NCBI GenBank assembly: GCA_016789905.1
Contig: JAEUQC010000172.1
Span: 186,001 to 250,000, forward strand
Length of the DNA: 64,000 nt
Direction of reading: 5' to 3'
Source: Bryobacterales bacterium
Lineage (GTDB): Bacteria > Acidobacteriota > Terriglobia > Bryobacterales > Bryobacteraceae
The translations under genes were made by a program, and so were the position numbers. Positions 53,356-63,039 of this stretch are shown one piece after another. The stretch's first letter is position 1. Every line of letters starts with the position of its first letter. The notes under the pieces were generated by a model that was not told where the DNA came from, searched no databases, and saw only the letters and a list, made by a program, of their open reading frames with translations.

Positions 53356-55902
53356 ATGGCCGCCGAAGCAACGCCGGTCATGCGGCAGTATCATTCCATA
53401 AAACAGCAGGTGCCTGGGGCCCTGCTGTTTTTTCGTCTGGGTGATTTTTACGAACTGTTTCAGGAGGACGCCGTCACCGCCGCGCGCGAACTCGAAATCA
53501 CCCTTACCTCCAGAAACAGGGACGCCGAACAACCCATCCCCATGTGCGGCGTCCCGTATCACTCGGCCGATGGTTACCTTGCCCGGCTTATCGCCAAAGG
53601 CTACCGCGTCGCCATCTGCGAACAGATGGAGCAGCCAGGCCCAGGCAAGAAACTGGTCCGTCGAGAAATTACTCGCATTGTTACTCCAGGCACCGCCACG
53701 GATAGTAATATGCTCCGGTCGCGGGAAAATAACTATCTCGCCGCCGTTGTCCGCCTTAAGGACCGGGCCGGAGTAAGTTACGTGGACGTTTCCACCGGCG
53801 AATTCCGCTGCACCGAAATGTCTTTTGAGGAAGTTGTGCCTGCCCTCGAAAGCTGGAACGTGCGGGAAGTTCTGCTTCCCGAAACCGCCACACTGGAAGG
53901 CGTCCGTACCAGGACGCCGCTCGATCCCTGGGTCTTCGATGCCGAATATGGCGGCCGTATTCTCAAGGAGCATTTCACTCTACTGAGCCTTGATGGCTGC
54001 GGCTTGGACGGCCGCCCGCTGGCCACCGCCGCCGCCGGCGCCATTCTGCACTATCTTCGCGATACCCAGCGCGCCGCCCTTAGCCATGTGGAGCGCCCTT
54101 CGTTTTTTGATCGCAACGAGGCCATGGTCCTTGATGCTGTCACCGTTCGTAACCTCGAGCTCGTGGATCCGCTCTTCGCCGGCGAATCGAAGGAATCCAC
54201 CCTCGTCAGTGTGCTCGATGCCACCATGACCGGCATGGGCGGACGCCTGCTCCGCCGCCGTCTGCTCCGGCCCTCGGTTAACGAGTCCGAAATCAATGCC
54301 CGCCTCGACGCCGTCGAAACGCTTCTAAAGGACACAATTCTCCGCGCGGAACTGCGCAAAGTGCTCGTCCTGATTCTCGATCTTGAACGTCTCTTGGCCA
54401 AGATCACTCTCGGCTCCGCTACCCCCCGCGAACTGCTCGCCCTCGGCCGCAGCCTCGCCAAGGTTCCCGAAATCAACCGTCTCCTGGCCGAACCCCGTTT
54501 CGACGAAATCGCCGAAGTCCGGGACCGCATCCTCAAAAGCATCGCCGACGAACCACCCATTTCGCTCAACGACAGCGGCACAATCCGCGATGGCGTCCAC
54601 CCCGAACTCGACGAACTCCGCGATCTTTCCCGCAACAGCAAACAGTACCTCCTCAATATCGAGGTCCGCGAACGGGAACGCACCGGTATCGCCTCGCTCA
54701 AGGTTCGTTTCAATAGCGTCTTCGGCTACTACATTGAAATCTCCAAGTCCAACCTTGATCGTGTCCCCGCCGATTATGACCGCAAACAAACCCTCGTCGG
54801 CGCCGAACGGTTCATTACTCCGGAACTAAAGGAGTTGGAGGGCAAAATCCTCGCCGCCGAAGAAAAAATGCTCGAAATTGAGCGTACCCTCTTTGGCGAA
54901 ATCCGCGCCTTCGCCGCCTCCCACGCGGAGCGTATCCGCGCCCTCGCCAATGGTATTGCCGAACTCGACCTCAACGCCGGCCTCGCTCAAATCGCCGCCG
55001 AAAACCGCTACACCCGGCCCAGATTCACGCAGGGCGGGGAACTGCGAATTGCCGGGGGCCGCCACCCCGTCATCGAACAGCTAACCGCCCGCGACGCCCA
55101 GCGTTTCATCCCCAACGACGTCTCCCTGGACGGCGCCGGCAAATTCCTCGCCATCATCACCGGCCCCAACATGGGCGGTAAATCCACCTATCTTCGCCAG
55201 GCCGCGCTTATCAGTATCCTCGCCCAAATGGGTTCCTTCGTTCCCGCTGATGAAGCTGCCCTTCCGGTGGTCGACCGCGTCTTCACTCGTATCGGCGCGG
55301 CCGACAATCTTGCCCGCGGCCGCAGCACGTTCATGGTGGAGATGACCGAAACGGCCGTCATCCTCAACACCGCCACCAAAAACTCGCTCATTATACTGGA
55401 CGAAATCGGCCGCGGCACTGCCACCTACGATGGCCTCGCCCTTGCCTGGGCCGTTGTTGAATTCATCCACGAACGCATCGGAGCCCGCACGCTCTTCGCC
55501 ACGCATTACCACGAGCTGACCGAACTCGCTGAGCGTCTTTCCGGTGTGCGAAACCTGCACGTCGCCGTCAAAGAGGCCGGCGAACAGATCATATTCCTTC
55601 GCAAAGTGCTCGCCGGCGCCGCTGACCGCAGCTACGGCATTGAAGTCGCTCGCCTCGCGGCCCTGCCCATGTCGGTCATCGAACGGGCGAGAGAGATTTT
55701 GGCCCTCCACGAAGAGGCGGAACAAACCGTCGTCCAGGTCAGTTCTCACGCCCCGCCGGAGCCGCAGGGACCCATGCAGATCCGGCTTTTTGAACCCGTC
55801 AATGGAAATATCGCCGATCGGATTCGCGGACTGAAGCTCGATGAACTTCGCCCCATTGAAGCCCTGCAACTGTTGGCTGAACTGCAGCGGGAGTTGCAAT
55901 AG
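53356..55902 (+). CDS. mutS: DNA mismatch repair protein MutS
   Basis: An 848-residue mismatch-recognition ATPase. The mismatch-reading loop FRLGDFYELF is near residue 27; connector, core and clamp domains follow; the Walker A loop GPNMGGKSTYLRQA is near residue 603, Walker B near LIILDEIGRGTATYDG, and ATHYHELTELAERL is the following His motif. Length and domains are those of the MutS1 type. The mutL partner is not here. It sits between gdhA (3-base gap) and anmK (1-base gap). Confidence 0.97.
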   Translation: MAAEATPVMRQYHSIKQQVPGALLFFRLGDFYELFQEDAVTAARELEITLTSRNRDAEQPIPMCGVPYHSADGYLARLIAKGYRVAICEQMEQPGPGKKLVRREITRIVTPGTATDSNMLRSRENNYLAAVVRLKDRAGVSYVDVSTGEFRCTEMSFEEVVPALESWNVREVLLPETATLEGVRTRTPLDPWVFDAEYGGRILKEHFTLLSLDGCGLDGRPLATAAAGAILHYLRDTQRAALSHVERPSFFDRNEAMVLDAVTVRNLELVDPLFAGESKESTLVSVLDATMTGMGGRLLRRRLLRPSVNESEINARLDAVETLLKDTILRAELRKVLVLILDLERLLAKITLGSATPRELLALGRSLAKVPEINRLLAEPRFDEIAEVRDRILKSIADEPPISLNDSGTIRDGVHPELDELRDLSRNSKQYLLNIEVRERERTGIASLKVRFNSVFGYYIEISKSNLDRVPADYDRKQTLVGAERFITPELKELEGKILAAEEKMLEIERTLFGEIRAFAASHAERIRALANGIAELDLNAGLAQIAAENRYTRPRFTQGGELRIAGGRHPVIEQLTARDAQRFIPNDVSLDGAGKFLAIITGPNMGGKSTYLRQAALISILAQMGSFVPADEAALPVVDRVFTRIGAADNLARGRSTFMVEMTETAVILNTATKNSLIILDEIGRGTATYDGLALAWAVVEFIHERIGARTLFATHYHELTELAERLSGVRNLHVAVKEAGEQIIFLRKVLAGAADRSYGIEVARLAALPMSVIERAREILALHEEAEQTVVQVSSHAPPEPQGPMQIRLFEPVNGNIADRIRGLKLDELRPIEALQLLAELQRELQ

Positions 55903-55903
55903 C

Positions 55904-56968
55904 ATGATTGTCGCGGGCATCATGAGCGGCACGAGTCTTGACGGCATTACCATTGCCGCCGTCGAGCTCAATGGCAAATCGTGGAAGCTGCTCGAATACA
56001 CGACGATTCCCTACTCGAAGAAGCTTCGCCAGCGCATTCTGGCCGTGTCGAATACGGAGGCCCACACCGGCGAAGTGGCCAGTCTCCACTTTGCACTCGG
56101 CGAACAATACGCGAAAGCGGTCCATACGCTGAAAGCCAAACCGCAGTTGATCGGCTGTCACGGTCAGACGGTTTTCCATGGCAAGGGCTGCACGCTGCAA
56201 CTCGGCGAAGCGCAGGTGCTCGCCGAACGCACGCAAACGCCGGTTGTCAACAACTTCCGCCCTCGCGATATTGCCGCCGGCGGCCAAGGTGCCCCGCTTG
56301 TTCCCTTTGTCGATTACCTCCTTTTTCGCAGCAGAACCCGCACCCGCGTCCTGCTGAACATCGGCGGCATTGCCAATGTCACCGTTCTCAAGGCAAACGG
56401 CAAGCCGGAGGACGTGGTGGCCTTCGATACCGGCCCCGGTAATATGATCATCGATCAACTTGCCTGGATCCTGACCAAAGGCAAGCGCAATTTCGACAAG
56501 GACGGCAAGCTCGCCCAGCGCGGCACGCCCAATCCACAACTGCTGCAGTTGCTGCTGAAGAACCCCTATTACCGCACGCCCGCGCCCAAGTCGTGCGGTC
56601 GCGAACAGTTCGGCCGCGAACTGGTTGCCAATCTCCTTGCCACTCAACTCGATTTGCACGATCTCATCGCCACGGTCACGCTGCTCACTCCGGTTACAAT
56701 CTTCGAAGCGATTCAGAGCACGAATCCCGACGAGTTGATCGCCGCCGGCGGCGGCACGCAAAACCCGCAGATTATGAACCACCTGCGTGGACTTCTGCCG
56801 CGGACGAAGGTGCAAACCACAGACGAGTATGGCCTTCCGGCCGAAGCCAAAGAGGCAGTGGCCTTCGCCATCCTCGCGCACGAAACCTGGCGCGGCCGCA
56901 AGGCCACTCTTCCCAGCGCCACTGGCGCCCGCCATGCCGTCATCCTCGGCCAGGTTACTCCCGCGTGA
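55904..56968 (+). CDS. anmK: Anhydro-N-acetylmuramic acid kinase
   Basis: The ATG at 55904, one base after the mutS stop, gives 354 residues. ASKHA-fold sugar kinase motifs: VAGIMSGTSLDGITIAAVE (phosphate loop), GCHGQTVFHG, PVVNNFRPRDIAAGGQGAPLVP, LNIGGIANVTVL, FDTGPGNMIIDQ and AAGGGTQNP. It phosphorylates 1,6-anhydro-MurNAc recovered from peptidoglycan turnover, giving MurNAc-6-P that re-enters amino-sugar metabolism (compare glmM at 2951-4288). No murQ is nearby. Confidence 0.95.
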   Translation: MIVAGIMSGTSLDGITIAAVELNGKSWKLLEYTTIPYSKKLRQRILAVSNTEAHTGEVASLHFALGEQYAKAVHTLKAKPQLIGCHGQTVFHGKGCTLQLGEAQVLAERTQTPVVNNFRPRDIAAGGQGAPLVPFVDYLLFRSRTRTRVLLNIGGIANVTVLKANGKPEDVVAFDTGPGNMIIDQLAWILTKGKRNFDKDGKLAQRGTPNPQLLQLLLKNPYYRTPAPKSCGREQFGRELVANLLATQLDLHDLIATVTLLTPVTIFEAIQSTNPDELIAAGGGTQNPQIMNHLRGLLPRTKVQTTDEYGLPAEAKEAVAFAILAHETWRGRKATLPSATGARHAVILGQVTPA

Positions 56969-56983
56969 AGTCCTAGCTTTCGC

Positions 56984-57928
56984 TTAGAGCCACTTCCGCA
57001 GGAATGTGATCGCCTCGCGCCGCATTCCTGCTGTTTCTTCGTGTGCAACGTCTTCCCGGTGCAGCTTCCACCGTTCCGGATGCCCAGCCTTCTCGTAAAC
57101 CGCTTTCAACTCCCGGTCAATCCGGTCCAGCCCTTCTGGCGGGGTCAGCTTATCCAGGTTCCCCGCCAGTCCCAGATGCGGTCTTGGTGCGATCAGCGCA
57201 TTGATCTGCGATGTGGTGAAATGCTTCAACAACCCCGGAACAAAGTAGTAGGGTCCATGGCCTTTCAGGTTATCGCGCTTCAGTAGCGCGTCGAAATCCG
57301 TTAAGCAACAGATGTCCACGCATACCCGCACCCGCTCGTCCAACGCCGCGACCCACCATGCCATCGTCGATCCCATTGACATCCCCAGCGTTCCTATCCG
57401 CTTTCCGTCTACATCCGGCCGCGTCACCAGATAATCCATCGCCTTCAGCGAATCGTAGACCATCATTCCCCACATCACCCGCCCGTGCCACAAAAAGTCC
57501 TTGAAAAGGTCCAGTTCCGTTCGCGTCGCCCGCTCCCCGAACGCCCACGTATCCACGCACAGCGCCGCGTAGCCCTCGTTCACTAAGGCTTCCGCCCACG
57601 ACGGCACGTCTTTTTTCGGGCGCAGCATCTCGTCTTTCCCCAGCTTGTACTCCCCGCCGTGCCAGTGGTGGAACAGGATGGTTGGCAGCTTTCCCGTAGC
57701 CCCCAGCGGCTTAATGAAGTATGCCGGCGCCTTTTCCAATCCATTCAGGTCCAGCCCTAGCCTTTCCAACGAAAATCCGCGCGAGGTGTCCACGCCCTTC
57801 GATTCCGCGCTCACCTTTCGATTTCTCGGCGGCAAATCCCCAAGCAGCGAATAGAGCTCTTTCCGCCTTGACGCCGCCGGAGCGCCAGCCGCCATTGCCA
57901 TCGATTGCATCAGTGTTCGCCGTTCCAT
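56984..57928 (-). CDS. Alpha/beta hydrolase (Abhydrolase_7-like)
   Basis: From the ATG at 57928 it has 314 residues; an alternative ATG at 57967 would overlap the upstream gene by 31 bases. Motifs: PTILFHHWHGGEY (oxyanion region), IGTLGMSMGSTMAWWVAAL (nucleophile Ser) and ALIAPRPHLGLAGNLDKLTPPEG (acid region), then a late His (DVAHEETAGMR). Relatives are acetyl-xylan esterases, dienelactone hydrolases and other secreted hydrolases. An N-terminal Ala-rich MQSMAMAAGAPAAS may be a weak export signal. Last gene of the minus-strand run 60474-56984. Confidence 0.82.
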   Translation of the reverse strand: MERRTLMQSMAMAAGAPAASRRKELYSLLGDLPPRNRKVSAESKGVDTSRGFSLERLGLDLNGLEKAPAYFIKPLGATGKLPTILFHHWHGGEYKLGKDEMLRPKKDVPSWAEALVNEGYAALCVDTWAFGERATRTELDLFKDFLWHGRVMWGMMVYDSLKAMDYLVTRPDVDGKRIGTLGMSMGSTMAWWVAALDERVRVCVDICCLTDFDALLKRDNLKGHGPYYFVPGLLKHFTTSQINALIAPRPHLGLAGNLDKLTPPEGLDRIDRELKAVYEKAGHPERWKLHREDVAHEETAGMRREAITFLRKWL

Positions 57929-57936
57929 AAGGGTGT

Positions 57937-58830
57937 CTATCCCGCCATCCGACGGAATGCCAGCCACTGCTGCCGCCAGAAACCCTCACCGTAGTCTCGG
58001 CCCGTCAGTTGATCGTCAATGCCGGTCGGCAAATAGGCGTGAGTGAAGTTGGCGGTCCCGAACACGACATCCCAAACCGGAAACACACTCGCGAAATTGC
58101 AGCCCATCGTCCGTCCCGTGTGTCCAATCCCTATCGCATGGTGAACGCGGTGGTAAAGCGGGCTCACCAGTAGCCGGTCTCCGATCCTCCCGAACGACAG
58201 CTTGACGTTCGCGTGAGAAAAGCTCTCGATTGCAGCGGTTGCCAGCGTTACTGTCACAAACGTCGCGGGGGGCGCGCCCACCGCCAGGCCCACCGCCGCC
58301 CGCAGCGCCGCCGCTATCAACTGGCCCAATAAGTGTTCCCGTTCGTCGCTCCAAAACGTCATCTGCCGCTGCGAATGGTGCACCGCGTGCAGCGCCCACC
58401 AGATGTTGAACCGGTGTTCGAACCGGTGCCTCCAATAGTCCACAAAGTCCAGCAGCACAACATAGAGCAACAGGTTGTCGAACGACGGGGGGATGATCCC
58501 CGCCATCCGGATCTGTGCGTTCACCCAATCGAACGCAGGCGTCAGCACGATAAAGAAAAAGATCGGCAAAACCCCCAGTCGCGCCAACAGCGTGTACAGC
58601 ACGTCCACCCGCGTTGCCTTTCGGCTTTCCCACCGTTCCACCGGCAGCCAAAGCTCCAATGGCCGTATTAACGCCCAAAGCAGCACCACTTCTAGCGCCC
58701 CGAGCAGGAACAAATGCGTCCAGTCGTAGGCCAGTTCGTCAAAGCTCATCCATTCCATGCGATAGAGCATTGGTTGAACAATGTTCTCGAAAATCCATTG
58801 GTGCCAGATGTTAAACCACTCCACGATCAC
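57937..58830 (-). CDS. Sterol desaturase / fatty-acid hydroxylase family membrane protein
   Basis: The GTG at 58830 overlaps the TGA of the polysaccharide deacetylase (GTGA); 297 residues. Four or more membrane segments (WTHLFLLGALEVVLLWALI; LGVLPIFFFIVLTPAF; FDNLLLYVVLLDFVDYW). The di-iron His clusters are complete: YWRHRFEHR, HAVHHSQ and YHRVHHAIG. It would hydroxylate or desaturate a lipid or hopanoid-like compound. Upstream frame extension was rejected because it lies inside the deacetylase gene. Confidence 0.9.
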   Translation of the reverse strand: MIVEWFNIWHQWIFENIVQPMLYRMEWMSFDELAYDWTHLFLLGALEVVLLWALIRPLELWLPVERWESRKATRVDVLYTLLARLGVLPIFFFIVLTPAFDWVNAQIRMAGIIPPSFDNLLLYVVLLDFVDYWRHRFEHRFNIWWALHAVHHSQRQMTFWSDEREHLLGQLIAAALRAAVGLAVGAPPATFVTVTLATAAIESFSHANVKLSFGRIGDRLLVSPLYHRVHHAIGIGHTGRTMGCNFASVFPVWDVVFGTANFTHAYLPTGIDDQLTGRDYGEGFWRQQWLAFRRMAG

Positions 58831-59564
58831 CGTTTGGCCCTCCGCTCCGGTATCGTCCGGAAGCAAAAACCCTTCTCCCGAAGCGCCGTCAGCAGCGGGT
58901 CCAGCATTGGCCAGAACGGGTCCTTCCTGGACCAGATTCCTAAATGCAGCAGCAGGATGTCTCCGTCTTTCAAGTCGCGAATCGCATTCCGCAGCAGTGT
59001 CCGGTTCGGGTACTTCTCCGACGGCAACTCGTCGCCCAGAAATCCCGCCGCCGACCATCCCACGTGCTCAGCAAAGCCGCAACTCGCCGCGCTCTTCAGA
59101 GTAAACGGCGTCGTCTTCCCGCCCGGCGCCCTCCAAATCGCGTCGTATCCCCGCCCCGTCAACCCCTTGAAAACCTCTTCCGATTTTTTCAACTCCCGGC
59201 ACACCCCCGCCCGGTCCAGCATCTCCCGCTGCCCGCCCTTCCCGGCATAGCTTACCTTTCCGCCTGGCACATCCTGCCGAAAATACCAATGCCGAAACGT
59301 GTGGCTGCCAAACGCATGGCCATCCGCCACAAGCGTCTTCCAGAACGGCGCCCAGGATGCATCCATGGACATGTCGCCCCGAGTCGTCTTCTCGTTCGCC
59401 ACGAAGAACGTCGCTTTCACGTGATGCTTTCTTAGCACCTCGGCAATCTCTTCCGCCGGTCCCATAGACCCGGTGTCGATCGTCAGATACAACGTCTTCT
59501 CGCAGCCCGCCGCCAGCAGCGCACCGCTACTTGCGAGGAGCGTGAGATACCAAATAAATCCCAT
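58827..59564 (-). CDS. Polysaccharide-deacetylase-like protein with altered metal site, exported
   Basis: A 245-residue NodB-fold protein with a signal region (FIWYLTLLASSGALLAAG), possibly a lipoprotein-like CE at the cut. The first motif, normally TFDDG, is TIDTGSMG, so the second Asp (a metal ligand in CE4 enzymes) is Thr. The His pair GSHTFRH and the RAPGGK block (usual RxPyG) are kept, as is the late ILLLHLG. Either the metal site is rebuilt or activity is lost. Its 5' end overlaps the YVTN propeller gene by 38 bases and its 3' end the desaturase (GTGA). Confidence 0.82.
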   Translation of the reverse strand: MGFIWYLTLLASSGALLAAGCEKTLYLTIDTGSMGPAEEIAEVLRKHHVKATFFVANEKTTRGDMSMDASWAPFWKTLVADGHAFGSHTFRHWYFRQDVPGGKVSYAGKGGQREMLDRAGVCRELKKSEEVFKGLTGRGYDAIWRAPGGKTTPFTLKSAASCGFAEHVGWSAAGFLGDELPSEKYPNRTLLRNAIRDLKDGDILLLHLGIWSRKDPFWPMLDPLLTALREKGFCFRTIPERRAKR

Positions 59565-60474
59565 GGGGAGAGCGTCCTACGGGGATTTGCTTGACAATTT
59601 GCTTTGTCTGCAAATCCAGAATCGATACTTTTCGGGCCCACCGCGATGTCATCCACAAGTAGCGTTGGTCCGCCGTTACGTCCATGCAATCCGGGCCTCC
59701 CGGCGCCGGGTAGGAATCCACCACGGTCAGCGTTTCCATATTGATCTTGGAGATCGTGTTCTCCGCCCGGTTCGACAGAAACACGTGCTTGCCATCCCCC
59801 AGCCGGACGAAATTGTGAGCACCCTTCCCGGTGTAGATCTTTTTGTGGAGCTTCCGCGCTTTCCAGTCCACCACCTCGACATACTTGTCGCCTAGAATGC
59901 CAATCAGCAAGTACTTCCCGTCCGGCGTCATCAGGATTCCCGCGGGCTGCTTGCCAATGCCAAGCTTCCATGTCACCTTCTGCGTCTCCAGGTCAATCGC
60001 CGCCAGTTCGTTCGTGTCTTGAAGCGTGATGAATACCATCTTTGAATCCGGGGAATAGGCCAAGTGCGAAGGTGCCTTCGGCAATGGAATCCGCTTCAGA
60101 ACCTGAAAGGTCTCCGGATTGTAGATGTCCACCCGATCCAGACGGAGCGATGCCGATACGAACCATTTCTTGTCCGGCGAATACCCGATCTGGTAAGGGT
60201 CTGAGATGTTCTTCACCCGGTTCTTCACTTCGCCCGTCGTCCGGTCCAGGAACACCAGCTCGTTCGAGGCCGCGTTGGCGACAATCAGGAACTTATCGTC
60301 CGGCGTCGCCATCAGGTGGTGCGGTTCCTTCCCAATCGGGAATCGCTTCGTTTCCTTCATCGTCGCCGTATCGATTACCGATAACGTCTCTTCCGCGGAA
60401 TTCAAAACAATCGCCAGATTCGGGGCCGCCATGGCCGCACTGGCTAGTAGTAGTGCCGAACTGAGGTAGCGCAT
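59527..60474 (-). CDS. YVTN-type seven-bladed beta-propeller, exported
   Basis: The start at 60474 (MRYLSSALLLASAAMAAPN) gives 315 residues. Repeated blades with the HHLMATPDDKFLIVANAAS, PSHLAYSPDSKMVFITLQD and GPDCMDVTADQRYLWMTSR pattern mark the YVTN / cytochrome-d1-like family. These proteins are periplasmic and often bind partners; no enzymatic motif is visible. Overlaps the deacetylase gene by 38 bases, so likely the first gene of the minus-strand run to 56984. Confidence 0.87.
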   Translation of the reverse strand: MRYLSSALLLASAAMAAPNLAIVLNSAEETLSVIDTATMKETKRFPIGKEPHHLMATPDDKFLIVANAASNELVFLDRTTGEVKNRVKNISDPYQIGYSPDKKWFVSASLRLDRVDIYNPETFQVLKRIPLPKAPSHLAYSPDSKMVFITLQDTNELAAIDLETQKVTWKLGIGKQPAGILMTPDGKYLLIGILGDKYVEVVDWKARKLHKKIYTGKGAHNFVRLGDGKHVFLSNRAENTISKINMETLTVVDSYPAPGGPDCMDVTADQRYLWMTSRWARKVSILDLQTKQIVKQIPVGRSPHGIYLVSHAPRK

Positions 60475-60529
60475 TGGTTCAACGAGCACGGGGCTCCTCC
60501 TCACCGTACCAGAAACCAGGATTGCCCGG

Positions 60530-61042
60530 GTGGTGTTGCGGGTGTATTACCATGTAGGAATGCCACCTTGGACCGACAGGGTGAGTCGACTGGTACTTGG
60601 AGCGATCCTGACCGCATGTTCAGTAGGTGTAGTACATGCGGAACCAGCGGCTTCCTCTTGCGACACGGATAACCGATGCCAAGCGTTGCGGAACTTTTTC
60701 CTGAAGTATCAAAGTCCGCTAGAAAAATTGGCCATCGTTTTTGTCCGTGCCGCTGACCAGCATAAGCTCGATTGGCGACTGCTCCCCGCCATCTCCATGG
60801 TTGAAACAAGCGGGGGGAAACACGGTACCCCCAGCAACGTTTTCGGCTGGAACTCCGGCCGTACCCGTTTCCGCTCCGTCGAGTCCGGCATCCTCTTCGT
60901 CGCCAGCCGCTTCGCCGAATCGCCCATCTATGCCGGACGTACCGCCATGGGGATTCTCCGCATGTACAATCCCGCTCGCAAGACCTACCCCCCCAAAGTG
61001 ATCTACTTCATGCGGGAACTAGCTGCCGACCCCGTCCGCTGA
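60530..61042 (+). CDS. Exported lysozyme/transglycosylase-like protein
   Basis: A 170-residue protein taken from the GTG at 60530, which has AGGA 8 bases upstream; an ATG at 60560 is the other candidate but its ribosome site is badly spaced. A signal peptide (LVLGAILTACSVGVVHA) is followed by a small lysozyme-like domain: ADQHKLDWRLLPAISMVETSGG, where the Glu fits a soluble-lytic-transglycosylase catalytic residue, then NVFGWNSGRTRFRSVESGILFVA. It probably cuts peptidoglycan or chitin-like chains. Divergent from the propeller gene; a GNAT gene follows after 16 bases. Confidence 0.78.
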   Translation: MVLRVYYHVGMPPWTDRVSRLVLGAILTACSVGVVHAEPAASSCDTDNRCQALRNFFLKYQSPLEKLAIVFVRAADQHKLDWRLLPAISMVETSGGKHGTPSNVFGWNSGRTRFRSVESGILFVASRFAESPIYAGRTAMGILRMYNPARKTYPPKVIYFMRELAADPVR

Positions 61043-61058
61043 AAATCCTGGTGACCGC

Positions 61059-61568
61059 ATGTTCGAAATCCGTCTGTTGACCGCCAAGGATGCCGGCGCG
61101 CTTTGGACCCTTCGCCTCGAAGCGCTTGCCTCCGTTCCCGAGGCCTTTGGCGAGTCCGCCGCCGAACACCGCGCCACCTCCGTCGAATCCATCGCCACCC
61201 GTCTGGCCGGCGGCGGCGCCGATAGCTTCGTCGTCGGCGCCTTTGACGCCGCGGGCCTTGCCGGCACTGCCGGTTACTACCGCGACACCCGTGAAAAACG
61301 CCGTCACAAAGGCCACATCTGGGGGATGTACGTCGCCCCGCGCCTTCGCGGCCAGGGGGCCGGCCGCGCGTTGCTTCTGGAAGCGATTCGCTATGCGAAC
61401 ACCAGCCCTGGCCTGCGAACCATCCTTCTCTCCGTTTCCGAAACACAGCCCGCCGCCCGCCGCCTCTACGAACGCGCCGGCTTCGTTCACTATGGCACAG
61501 AGCCTCATGCGCTTCGCGTTGGGGACCGCGATCTTGCCGAGGAGTTCCTGGTGCTGACGCTATACTGA
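61059..61568 (+). CDS. GNAT-family N-acetyltransferase
   Basis: A 169-residue cytoplasmic acetyltransferase. FEIRLLTAKDAGALWTLRLEAL opens the domain; the acetyl-CoA loop is MYVAPRLRGQGAGRALLLEAI (Q/RxxGxA), followed by LSVSETQPAARRLYERAGFVHYGTEP. Acceptor unknown. Gene context (lysozyme-like gene upstream, amino acid permease 12 bases downstream) does not settle the role. Confidence 0.92.
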   Translation: MFEIRLLTAKDAGALWTLRLEALASVPEAFGESAAEHRATSVESIATRLAGGGADSFVVGAFDAAGLAGTAGYYRDTREKRRHKGHIWGMYVAPRLRGQGAGRALLLEAIRYANTSPGLRTILLSVSETQPAARRLYERAGFVHYGTEPHALRVGDRDLAEEFLVLTLY

Positions 61569-61580
61569 CAGAACCTCTTT

Positions 61581-63011
61581 ATGGCGACTCACGACGATCA
61601 GGACCTTAGCCGGTTTGGATATGCGCAAGAACTCTTCCGCGGTATGGGCGGTTTCTCCAACTTCGCCATCTCCTTTTCCATCATCTCCATCCTCACCGGC
61701 GCCGTTACTCTCTACGGCTATGGCCTGGAAATGGGAGGCCCGCTCCAGATGACCGTGGGCTGGCCTATCGCCACCATCTTCACGCTCACCATCGCCGCCA
61801 GCATGGCCGAACTTTGCTCGGCCTACCCCACCTCCGGCGCCATGTACCACTGGGCCGCCGCCCTTGGCGGTCCCGCCACCGGCTGGTTTGTCGCTTGGCT
61901 CAACATAATCGGCCTAATCGCCGCCCAAGCCGGCATTAATTATAGTTGCGCTCAATTTATCCTTCCGTTTCTGAATGTGCCAGCCACTCCGCTTAATGTC
62001 TTTCTCATGTTCGCGTTCACGTTGTTAGTGCAGGGCGCGCTGAATCATTACGGCGTCTCCCTTGTCGCTAAGTTGAATGATCTAAGTGTGATCGTCCATA
62101 TCGCCGGTGTCATTCTCATCGTTGGCGGCGTCTTCTGGCTGGCGCCAACGCAGCCGGCCGCTTTTCTTGTTCAAGCCGTCAATAGTAATGGGCAGTCGCC
62201 CTATGCCTGGGCGTTCCTGCTGGGGATGTTGCAGGCCCAATGGACCTATACCGGGTTCGACGCCTCCGCCCATATGGCGGAGGAGACCAGCGACCCGCGC
62301 CGCACCGCCCCTTGGGGTATTGTTCTCTCTGTCGCTGTCGCAGGCATCACGGGGTATTTCCTTTTAATCGCTCTAACCCTCGGAATTCGCAGTATTCCTG
62401 AGGTTTTGGGAGCAAAAGACGCCGGCGGCAATCCCATCCCAGCCGCCATCGCCATCCTCCAAACCGCGCTAGGCGCCAAATTAGGAAATTCCATGGCCGC
62501 CCTCGCCTCTATGGCTATGTGGTTCTGCGGCCTCTCCTGCGTCACCAGCGCTTCTCGCGCGGTCTACTCGCTGGCTCGCGACAACGGTCTGCCCTTCGCC
62601 GCCCTCTTTAAGCGCGTTAACCCGACCCACGGTACGCCCGGTCCAGCCATCTGGGCGATCATCGGCGCCTCCCTCGCCGCGATGGCGTGGACCGGCATTG
62701 TCCCTATTGTGACTTCTCTTAGTACGGTTGCATTGTATCTTGCTTATATCATTCCGATCGTTCTTGGATACCGCCGCCGTAGTAACTGGATTGGCATGGC
62801 CGTTTGGAAGCTCGGTGATTGGGGGCCCGCTATCAACATCGTCGCAATTGTCTATGGCGCATTTGCCTGCGTCATCCTGGTGATGCCGCCGAACGATCTC
62901 GCCGGCAAGACCCTCGCCGGCGTCCTGCTGCTGCTTCTGGCCATCTACTTGGCGGCCGTCCGGAAATCCTTCCGCGGCCCGGAATGGGCCGAGGGCGGGC
63001 ATTCGCGTTGA
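61581..63011 (+). CDS. APC-superfamily amino acid permease
   Basis: A 476-residue transporter with about twelve membrane helices. FGYAQELFRGMGGFSNFAISFSIISILTGAVTLYGYGLEMGGP is the opening of the amino-acid/choline transporter (GABA permease-like) branch; AELCSAYPTSGAMYHWAAALGG and GFDASAHMAEETSDPRRTAPWGI are typical of the same branch. Substrate probably an amino acid or amine. The convergent OxyR-like gene ends 28 bases beyond its stop. Confidence 0.92.
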   Translation: MATHDDQDLSRFGYAQELFRGMGGFSNFAISFSIISILTGAVTLYGYGLEMGGPLQMTVGWPIATIFTLTIAASMAELCSAYPTSGAMYHWAAALGGPATGWFVAWLNIIGLIAAQAGINYSCAQFILPFLNVPATPLNVFLMFAFTLLVQGALNHYGVSLVAKLNDLSVIVHIAGVILIVGGVFWLAPTQPAAFLVQAVNSNGQSPYAWAFLLGMLQAQWTYTGFDASAHMAEETSDPRRTAPWGIVLSVAVAGITGYFLLIALTLGIRSIPEVLGAKDAGGNPIPAAIAILQTALGAKLGNSMAALASMAMWFCGLSCVTSASRAVYSLARDNGLPFAALFKRVNPTHGTPGPAIWAIIGASLAAMAWTGIVPIVTSLSTVALYLAYIIPIVLGYRRRSNWIGMAVWKLGDWGPAINIVAIVYGAFACVILVMPPNDLAGKTLAGVLLLLLAIYLAAVRKSFRGPEWAEGGHSR

Positions 63012-63039
63012 GAATCCGCAGGCAACCGGCTTCCCGTCT

